Shown here: positions 55,386-64,000 of the stretch, piece by piece
Numbering within the stretch: the stretch's first letter is position 1
How the letters are laid out: every line of letters starts with the position of its first letter
Source: Diphasiastrum complanatum
Lineage: Eukaryota > Streptophyta > Lycopodiopsida > Lycopodiales > Lycopodiaceae
NCBI GenBank assembly: GCA_029204225.1
Contig: CM055101.1
Coordinates: 34,725,683 to 34,789,682 of the forward strand
Length of the DNA stretch: 64,000 nucleotides
Direction: 5' to 3'
Program-made: the position numbers and the translations under genes
The notes under the pieces: model-generated
Seen by the model: the letters and a program-made list of their open reading frames with translations, nothing else
Databases searched by the model: none
Told to the model about the DNA's origin: nothing

Positions 55386-56032
55386 TGTGAAAAATACAGA
55401 TCCTAAGTGGATCTAAACTCCAAGATCATTGGCTTGAATGCTTGCACTCCAAACTACATAAGCTAGGAATTGGCAACACATTCTATGCTACCTAGAATGC
55501 AAAGAACTTGATCAAAAAACATTTATCACAAATGGAAACTTCCATAAACATCAAGTGCGGCCCAAAATAGCATTATACAGTCCATAATACATCAGCCTAC
55601 CACTTTTGGAAAGCACCTAAGATCATACACACAAAGCTTGAACTCAATCACTACACAATGCCAACAATGGAAGGAGAACCCAATAGAAAAATCTCTCATT
55701 AAGCAAATGAATACAATGGATCTGCTCCAACCTGTTTCTCCACGGCCTACCTGCTATATATAGCTGAGAGAGATGACTCTCTCTCCTCTCTCTAGACCCT
55801 CCTTACCTAAAATATGCCCTATATAGGTAAAATTGGCATATATGTCCAAAATACATGAAAATGGACTCATTTCGAAGGTCTTGAAGTTTGACACTTCTTC
55901 ATACTGAAAAAATACACTTACTAAAAATATCTAGACCTGTTTCACACGTGTGAAAAGTCAGATCCTAAACTATGTGCCATTTTTAGCAATTTTGGCCTAA
56001 AACTAGACAAGGAAATGTTGACAATTTTCACA
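55386..56032 (-). repeat. 5' LTR of the young element
   Basis: Same length (647 bp) and, apart from one base, the same sequence as 50460-51106. The palindrome TTTCACACGTGTGAAA is at 55940-55955. Confidence 0.95.
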
Positions 56033-57480
56033 ATTTTGGATAGATTCAAAGTAAGATGCCAACTTGAAAATTTTCGAATAAGAGAAATTCTCTAGGGATT
56101 GTGTGGAACAATCTGGAACTAGAACATGTTTGAAATTCGAATCCAAATCTATAAGTAGTGCAGTGAAAGGTCGAAAGCTACTAATTCCATTTTGATTAGA
56201 ATAGGAGTAAGTTTGATCAGGATTTAAGTTTGAGATGTTTGTATTAGATCAACCTAATCTTATTTGAGTACTAGGATCGGAGAGGGGTTGATTGAGTGAA
56301 AAAAATTATGTTATTAGTGGTAAATTGGATTGGAAAACTGTTGGGGGTGAATGTTATTTGTCTCAAAGATTTTTCGAATATGTTATTTACTCATAAGAAA
56401 TAGAAATTCTTTAGTAGCTGAGTTACAAAATTTTTAGTGAGATATGTGAGGAACATATGTGGATTCTGGAGGAATCTACCAGATAAGAATGTGTTTGTGT
56501 ACTGAGTCAAAGTGAGATTATTCACATTTGTGCACGACTAATCTTGCATGAATCTATTATGTATTTTTGGGGTTATTTGGTGCACCTAACCTAGATAGTT
56601 AACATAAGCATATGATCAAGTATTGTTGAGAAAAAAATTTGCAGAGTTACCAGATCTTTCTGTGGAAGATTTTTTGGATTCTAGGAAATTATGACTGACG
56701 AATCATACGAATCTAAATATTTATGATTGACGGATCATAAATAGATAGTTAATTATTGTTAGAGAATTATAAGAAATTGCAATGATTCTTAAATGCATGA
56801 GGAAAAATTCAGATCGATGTTTTGAATATCTTTACTCCAGTGTTTTATTGAGAGCCTATGGATATCATAGACATTCTCATGATATAAGTTTTTACTTGTG
56901 GAGAATTTAATTTATCTAGTAGATACTATTCAGCTACAGTTTATGGTCTACAGATGCTTGTGTACAGTTCTTTTGATTGGATCTCCAGTATGGCATAGGG
57001 GACAGACAAATCTATTAAGATGAATAATTGTTATTTTCTTGCATTTGATGCTAGAAACATGAGCATTTAACTCAAGAGAGTATCTAGGATACTCAGAGTT
57101 GAGTTTTCATCATTCTATATCTTAACGATATTTCTCCTAGAGATTCTAGTTGGATGAATATTATGTCTTAGAATTGTGGATTCTAAGGATATTTGTAGCT
57201 GAAAGTTTTTGAATTGTCTGCCAAAGTTCGTGGATTACATGAAGGTGATATTACTAACTTATAGAGAGTGAAACCCAGTTGAGAAAATTTATCGCTTAGT
57301 AAACTTTCCAAACCTGAGTTTGTACTCCAGAGTAGAGATTAACGATTGAAAAATAGGTCTATCCCTAAGTACTTGTTTGACATGTAAGTCTGACTAAGGA
57401 TAAATATTTTTTAGGTTAATAACGAAGGTTAAATGATCTATTTCTATAATTCTTTCATGTTTTGAGGACAAAACCAGATT
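56033..57480. other. Non-coding, probably decayed LTR-element internal DNA
   Basis: Continuation of the sequence left of 50460. No open frame of note. Near 57460 TTGAGGACAAAACC recalls the end of Ty3/gypsy internal regions just before the purine tract. Confidence 0.35.
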
Positions 57481-57960
57481 AAGGGAGGAAGAATGTCATG
57501 TCCACATCCTGAACATAGGATTCAATATAGTCCTAGACTTCAATACCCAAACCTGCAAGTAATCAATAGCCTTGTGAGGCCCAGAAACACTAATTGGAGT
57601 TAGTGCAAGATTTGGGACCATATATGAATGTGTAGAGTATCAATAGCAATCTATGTATAGACAATCCATGTATAGGAACTCCATGCATAGTGAATCTATG
57701 TATAGCAAAGTTAGGGGGTTCTAGGGTCTATATAAGGAGGCCAAACTCACCCTACTTCACCATCATTTGGTTGATTCATTGTCGAGATCTCTCTCTACTC
57801 TCATGCTTCCTATTCCTTGGCTTGAGGGTAAAGCTTCTAGAGATTGATTGGCTGCTTCTACTTGGTTGGGAGGTTTCTCCAACAGTGTGTTTTCGAGTGT
57901 TTTGTCTTGTAAGCAGGATCTTGAGGAGGCGACTCTTACACTAACTGTCAAGAATCATTC
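57481..57960 (+). repeat. Putative Ty3/gypsy-type polypurine tract and 3' LTR
   Basis: AAGGGAGGAAGAA (57481-57493) followed by TGTCATGTCCACATCC, a layout like chromovirus (Tekay/Del) elements, whose LTRs start TGTCACGACC. A promoter-like TCTATATAAGG lies at 57727-57737 and a CT-rich leader follows. The end near 57960 is a guess; no second LTR copy is visible in the window. Confidence 0.5.
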
Positions 57961-58206
57961 TAGCAATTAGAAAAGCAACTTTCCACAGCTTAATCAATCA
58001 CTTTGATACACCAACTTCTAAGAAGAGAGCACACACAATCCCCAAGAAAGCTTATTTGCAAGTATATTCACACAAAGTAAATTAAAGTACATATATACAA
58101 TCTAGTTTTTGTGGGGTACTGTTGCATGGTAGTTCTGTCCCCATTACGAGATGTGTGTCCCGACTCTACTCTACATGTGCTGTCAAACTTGCACTCATGC
58201 AAACTT
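57961..58206. other. Undetermined junction sequence
   Basis: Between the gypsy-like LTR and the copia RNase H tail. No motif recognised. Confidence 0.3.
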
Positions 58207-59014
<808 letters not shown>

Positions 59015-59086
59015 GTGCTGCTCCATCGCTGATCCATGGTGCTGCTCTAGCATTGATCTATGGTGCTACTCCATCGCTGATCCCCG
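59015..59086 (+). repeat. Three 24-bp tandem repeats at the LINE 5' end
   Basis: GTGCTGCTCCATCGCTGATC and variants at 59015, 59039 and 59063, each 24 bp (unit ends CATG, TATG, CCCG). They separate the CT array from the endonuclease region. Confidence 0.8.
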
Positions 59087-59109
59087 GGCATGGGAGCATC
59101 CCGGGACCC

Positions 59110-60639
59110 CCTCCACACCACCTACATCTTGGAATATGGAACTGTAATGGCATACACTCATCATCCATGGCTGGAGATCTTACCGACTTCATCACAGACA
59201 AAGATATATTATTTTTTATGGAGACACATGAGAGCCCATAAAGAGGACTACCCACATTTGTAGGTTACAGATGGGATTCAGTTTATAGGACAGAGACTCG
59301 ATCAACGAGTGGTAGAGGTTCGGGTGAAGTTGCATGTCTTTATCGAGAGTCACTACAACCAGTTATAGAGTTTCTCCGACATGATGCACAGACACGATAC
59401 ATATGGGCTCATATCGTTGGGCGAGCTATCGGTTTGGATAGGGATCTCTTGATTGCTACCTGCTACTTTCCTCCAGAGTCCTCCTCCTTTGCAGACGGAT
59501 CTGGCTCTCCTTATACTGATCTCTCTGCTAACATTGTCAGATTTACAGATCGGGGTTATGTCCTTCTCACTGGCGACTTTAATGCCAGGACTGCCACCAG
59601 ACAGATAGATTTCCACGACACTGATGATATATTACATACACGAGCTATTGATTGTGAGGACATTGGCATCACTAGGAGCTCAGAGGATATGATGGGCCCT
59701 ATCACGAGTTATGGAGAGTACCTTCTACAGATGGGTGAGGCTCATGAGTTGGCCATTTACAATGGCTTGGCTTGCTAGCCACATTCTAGCAGATTCACTT
59801 GCCATCCACATAGCGGAGGACACAGTGTTGTCAACTATCTCATGGGGTCACCAGCTTTTATCCCACTTATATCTGATTTCCACATTCTTCCCACTACCCT
59901 TTCCGATCACTCCTTTCTATCTTTCAGTATGGGCTCCATCCCAACTTCCCAACCACTCATTACTCCATCAATCTCTCGTGCACCCAAATACACCTTTGAT
60001 CACTCTCACATCAAGACATACCAGGAGGCCGTCAGTTCATTTCTTTGTTATTTTCCCCACCACACGTCGTTGGAAACACAAGCTATCTTCCTTACCACGT
60101 TACTACATACCGTTGCAGCATTTTCCTTTTTCTCCAAACCACATCGACGCCCACCCAGTCTGTCACACCCTATCCGACCTCCCTGGTTTGACGCTGAGTG
60201 TCGTATCCTCCATCTCCAAGTTACCCAAGCTAGATTGCATAATACACACCTTCTTCCTGCAGCTCGTCCATCTTTCCATTATGCCCTCCGACGGAAGAAA
60301 CGGATGTATGAAACTCAAAAAGGGAAAAGCTTAGTCGATTCCCTTTGCAGTTCCTCATCCAATGCCTTTTGGAGAGAATTCATCCCCCGTGCCCCACCTC
60401 CTCCCCTCACTGACCTCCATACCTGGACTACATATGCCACTACCTTATATATTGTACCCACGGACACACCCATCTCCATTTCTCCTCGACCGACTACTTT
60501 CACTTTCTTCACCCGAGACATGGTCTTGACCGCCATCAAAAGACTGAAAACTTGTCGCACCCGTGATATTGACGACCTTGAGTCCGAACTATTAATCCAT
60601 GCTGCAGATACACTTTCACCGATCCTAACCTTTGCTTGA
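59110..60639 (+). pseudogene. LINE endonuclease and linker
   Basis: One frame from 59053 to 60639 with stops at 59239 and 59776. Endonuclease motifs: LGIWNCNGIHS (Asn motif), LFFMETHESP (catalytic Glu), ATCYFPPESS, LLTGDFNART (GDFN) and, near 59895-59925, TTLSDHSFLSF (SDH). All key residues are visible, so the domain was functional before the stops arose. The linker then runs to SPILTFA, where a frameshift occurs at about 60635. Confidence 0.85.
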
Positions 60640-61684
60640 TCAAGCAGTTGTCTCCGGCTTCCCTTCCTCCTGGTGCACCAACATCATCCACCCCATTCGT
60701 AAAACTGGTGATCCCATGGACCCTGGTAACTATCGCACCATTATGATTGGACACATCATTGCTAAGTTATATGGCACCATCCTACAGTCAGCAGTCAGTT
60801 CTGAGGTAGAGTCTAGGAGATTACCTGCATTGGACTAGGCAGGTTTCAGAGCACACTACTCCACCACAGATCATATCTTCACCCTTCGGGCCATTATTGA
60901 GGAGGCTCGACACAGAAGAAAACGGGTCTACTGTTGTTTTGTTGACTTCAAGAAAGCCTTCAACTCTGTTCCATGATCCCTTCTCATTCAGCATCTATGT
61001 GATCTTGGTTTTTCTACTGACATGATCTTGGTAGTGATGGCACTATATGAGAGAGTCTTTGGCTGTTCTCGGAGTGATACCGGCATCTCAAACCACATTT
61101 GGAGCACTACTGGCGTGAAACAGGGCTATTTTCTATCCCCAACCCTGTTTGGACTATATATTGATGAGCTTGAGAGATTTATTGAGGGATGTGGTGGCAC
61201 AGGTTGCAGGCTTGGGAGCATCTTGATTGCTATACTTTTATATACAGATGACATGGCCCTCCTATCTTCTTCCAGAGAGGGATTACAGCGACAGCTAGAT
61301 AGTCTTCATGCCTTCTACAGTAGATGGGAATTGGGGGTTAACATATTGAAAACCAAAGTTATGGTTTTCAACACATCGAGAGCTTTTATGCAGCGCCAGG
61401 AACTCATCTTTGATGGGCAACCCTTGGAGGTCGTATCTTCTTACACTTACCTTGGCGTGCTTTTTACAGACCCTATCTTTTGCATGCTACAGGCAGCCTC
61501 CGCTAGACTTGGGAAGGGTCACGCCTCCCTTGTCCAGTTAAAGCGCTTCTGTTTCAGATGGCTTATTCAGGATGCACCGAGTAAATGTAAGCTTTTTTAT
61601 ACTCTCGTTACTCCCACAGCCATATATGCAGCAGAGGTATGGTGTGCGGGTCTTACATCTTTGGATTGGGCCAGTAGTTCATGA
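60632..61684 (+). pseudogene. LINE reverse transcriptase
   Basis: RT blocks in one frame: PGNYRTIMIGHIIAKLYGTI, AGFRAHYSTTDHIFTLRA, YCCFVDFKKAFNSVP (motif A), GVKQGYFLSPTLFGLYIDEL, LLYTDDMALLSS (catalytic YADD changed to YTDD), ELGVNILKTKVMVFN. In-frame stops at 60836 and 60975; the latter is CGA to TGA in the VPRSLL motif, a CpG decay change. A frameshift at about 61670 leads into the C-terminal region. Confidence 0.88.
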
Positions 61685-62669
61685 CTACAGGTCGATCCCT
61701 CCCATTCAGCTATCCGCCATCTTCCAGCTTATTCTATATATTCAGTGTATTATGACGTTACCCACAGATGAGCAGAGATACACACAGACGACACTTGCCT
61801 CCTCGCGAGACCTTTATGATCAGGGGCATCGACTATCATGTTTCTCTCAGGCCTCCCGGATACTGGATACACTTGGGATTTCTATCACAGACCTTCCATC
61901 GAGCACCCATGAGTATATCAAACGCTTTCTCTATAGAGCATACCTGAGCGGACATGGCAGGGATAGCTCGGGGTCAAACCCGACTATTACAGGACACTTT
62001 TTGGAGCTAGACACAGTTGGATTTCCAGTTTTGCCACACTATCTCACCTCAGGATTATCTCATGGGCTCCGATTTATTCTGGGCCAGTTTCTAGTGTCCT
62101 CACACTAGTTGGGGATTGAGACTGGATGCTTCCAGGGTACCCTACGTGAGGAGCGGTTTTGTCAGTTATGTTCATTATCTATGGTTGAGACAGAGGAGCA
62201 TTTCCTTTTCACATGTCCAGTTTACTATGAGATCAGAGGGCGATATCATTGCCTTTTTTGTCAGACACCAGTTACATTACGATCCCTCATCTCATATGAG
62301 GACCCTAGATGTGTGGCACTTATGATATGTGAGATGTCCCTCCTGCATCAGGACCTATGTCAGATAGCTCAGCACACTTATCCAGACACACAGTCTCAGA
62401 TTACATCCTTCTTCTCTCACCGGAGATCACGTCCTGATGCAGACATGACTGACAACGATTGCGACGACATTCCCAGACCTAGGATGCAGAGACGACGCAT
62501 CACCCAACCTCAGGTGGTCACGAGAGTTACATGCCCTACTAGACCTCTTACACAGAGACACACTATACATGCTCCTATTCACAGGAGACGTCAGTGGGCT
62601 CCTGCACTTCCTCATGCTACAACTCTCATTACATCCTTCTACAGTGCCAGTACAGACCTGGCATCTTGA
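61640..62669 (+). pseudogene. LINE C-terminal region with zinc finger
   Basis: The frame at 61572 continues after the RT frameshift: WIGPVVHDYRSIPPIQLSAI, then SGLSHGLRFILGQFLVSS, a stop at 62106 (CAG to TAG), then GTLREERFCQLCSLSMVETE and EHFLFTCPVYYEIRGRY. The CX2C...HX4C pattern is the zinc finger found at the end of plant LINE RT proteins. An Arg-rich tail (RPRMQRRRITQ) follows to 62669. Confidence 0.8.
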
Positions 62670-62872
62670 CATGGTCACATTTGACTACCATGCAAAGAGA
62701 TTATCATTTATGTAGTTATCTTAACTTGTACTAGATGTTTGCTTTTTTCTTTATTACCATTTTTGGAGGCGTTTATACGCTCCACGGTTACCATATACTT
62801 GACATGTATTTCCTTAGTCTTATATGCCTTTTGGCATGGAAAAGACATTAATAAAGCTTTCTTTCTTATCCT
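62670..62872 (+). other. LINE 3' untranslated region
   Basis: Non-coding tail between the last LINE codon and the copia RT boundary, with AATAAA in ATTAATAAAGC at about 62850 and a pyrimidine-rich end (TTTCTTTCTTATC). Confidence 0.6.
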
Positions 62873-63900
62873 AGTTAGATAGTTTCTTACCAACCTCCAT
62901 AGGTGTAGCACTGGTTTGCTATCACACATTTTAAAACGATTCCAAATCTCGTTCACGTACTTTGTTTGTGTTAGTGAGATGATGTTACGTCTTTGCCAGA
63001 TTTCCACTCCCAAATAGTAGTTCACTAAACCAAGATCAGTCATATCAAAATTGGAAGATACATCCTTCTTGATTGCACTAATCAAATCATCATCATTACC
63101 TGTGATTATGAGGTCATCTACGTTTAACACAATCAGTGTGATGCTAGCTAGAGTCACTAACAAAGTAGTAAATATTGAAATCTGAAGAAGTGCGTGCCAA
63201 ACCTCTAGATAGGAGATATTCATTGAAGTGGTTGTACCAAGCACATGGTGCTTGTTTCAATCCATATAAGGCCCTCTTTAATTTGCATGCTTTGTTTCCA
63301 TGCCATGTACCACAAAACCACTAGGTTGCTCCATATACACTTCTTCTTCAAGCTTACCATTCAAAAAGCGGACTTCAGTTCCAATTGGTGTAGATTCCAT
63401 CCAAATAATGCCGCTAAGGCAATCACCATGCGAAGCGTGTTCCATTTAGCCACAGGAGCGAAGGTATCTTCGTAATCAATGCCTTTACTTTGTGCATAAC
63501 CCGCATAACCCTTTACTACAAGCCTTGCTTTATGTTTTTCAATAGTTCCATCGGCATTGTACTTAGTCATGTATACCCATTTGTTGCCAATGGGTCTTTA
63601 GCCTTTTGGAAGATCCACCATCTCCCAAGTGTCATGGTGCTTGCATTGTTTTTTGCCATATCTCCTGATTTTTGGCCTCCTCAAAGCAAGAGGGTTCAGT
63701 AGATGAAATAATGTTGCTCATATTAAGCACAAGATTTACTTGAAACATGTCAGGTTCCTTCTTCTCTCTTGTGGAATGTCGTAGCTCTCCCTCCTGGCTA
63801 GATTCGGCAACTTCCCCTTCTTTGTCACTCATGAGCTTAGTGTACCATTTAGGTAGTTTGCATTGAGGTGATTCACTGCGAGGTGAATAAGAATCCCAAG
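62873..63900 (-). pseudogene. Copia linker and RT N-terminal half (right part of the split element)
   Basis: Minus strand, from right: PQCKLPKWYTKLMSDKEGEV, ELRHSTREKKEPDMFQVNLV, then [40 protein letters not shown], a frame-broken 'FLNG' region, VLNVDDLIITGNDDDLISAI (YVDD changed to NVDD), DLGLVNYYLGVEI, and after a shift ATPMEVGKKLSN at about 62880-62915. It continues beyond the LINE at 58860. The upstream integrase is cut off by an LTR at 63901. Confidence 0.88.
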
Positions 63901-64000
63901 TGTTAGAAATCAATGATAAACTTCATTGTTATTGTTCACGATGTACATTAATGTTGACAGTTATGACCAACTGTCATAAGCCGTAGGCTAGTCTATTAGT
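63901..64000 (+). repeat. Start of a plus-strand copia LTR, cut by the window end
   Basis: TGTTAGAAATCAATGATAAA directly follows minus-strand copia coding sequence. It matches, in inverted orientation, the LTR at about 26870-26974. It is the beginning of an LTR element inserted into the older copia; the rest is outside the window. Confidence 0.8.

Larger units (their letters stand above)
50460..56032 (-). mobile_element. Young non-autonomous copia-type element with a single Gag-fusion ORF
   Basis: Two LTRs of 647 bp (50460-51106 and 55386-56032) that I can tell apart at one position only (A versus C in the phrase CCAAC-TGTTTCTCC). A primer site lies at 55374-55385, a purine tract at 51107-51119 and an intact 1030-codon ORF at 51120-54212, all on the minus strand. 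AATTT flanks both ends if the LTR termini are read as GTG...CAC, a likely 5-bp target duplication. No protease, integrase, RT or RNase H is present, so mobility must have depended on another copia element. It is the most recent insertion in the window. Confidence 0.92.

Overview
This is nuclear DNA from a land plant with a large, AT-rich, retrotransposon-packed genome. Three things point that way: a plant-type mitochondrial ADP/ATP carrier gene with a long N-terminal extension and introns, the dominance of Ty1/copia LTR elements primed by initiator tRNA-Met, and the presence of LINE and SINE relics. I cannot name the species. The very long repeat-filled intron and the LINE type would fit a large-genome, possibly non-flowering plant, but that is weak inference. 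There are no prokaryotic features.

Left part (1-14,591). The only host gene I can support is a complete three-exon ADP/ATP carrier (AAC) on the + strand: exons 2016-2534, 3693-4064 and 13494-13793, about 396 residues, all splice junctions in phase 0. Its second intron (4065-13493) has swollen to 9.4 kb. It holds a 646-bp direct duplication carrying copia reverse-transcriptase (RT) remnants, an internally deleted copia relic, and a nearly complete minus-strand copia element (8319-13085) whose primer-binding site matches the anticodon-arm part of initiator tRNA-Met rather than its 3' end.

Middle part (14,592-50,459). This is a mosaic of decayed and nested LTR elements. It includes a deleted copia element whose two 950-bp LTRs are studded with the palindrome TTCGCGAA (14592-17195), a SINE-like unit (about 17575-17760), a long (GA)n tract, and head-on copia fragments at 26-28 kb. 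It also includes a copia gag with a roughly 390-bp internal inversion (30867-31268). A non-autonomous element (34655-39515) carries a decayed coiled-coil ORF and no recognisable pol. There are several minus-strand copia fragments with LTRs at 40.7-46.6 kb, and a plus-strand LTR with its primer-binding site at 47.2 kb.

Right part (50,460-64,000). A young, apparently intact element (50460-56032) has two 647-bp LTRs that differ at only one position by my reading. It has a tRNA-Met primer-binding site, a polypurine tract, and one uninterrupted 1030-codon ORF that starts as a copia Gag but continues for about 770 residues of unrecognised protein with no protease, integrase, RT or RNase H. It sits in older LTR-element-like sequence that ends in a gypsy-type LTR at 57,494. 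Further right, a minus-strand copia element is split by a LINE (about 58,861-62,872) whose 5' end abuts a 151-bp (CT)n tract, and a plus-strand copia LTR begins at 63,901 and runs off the window.

The AAC protein would exchange cytosolic ADP for matrix ATP across the inner mitochondrial membrane. The rest is parasitic DNA. The most notable items are the Gag-fusion element, the half-tRNA primer site, the TTCGCGAA LTR arrays, a CACACGTGTG palindrome shared by different LTR families, and two local inversions inside elements.
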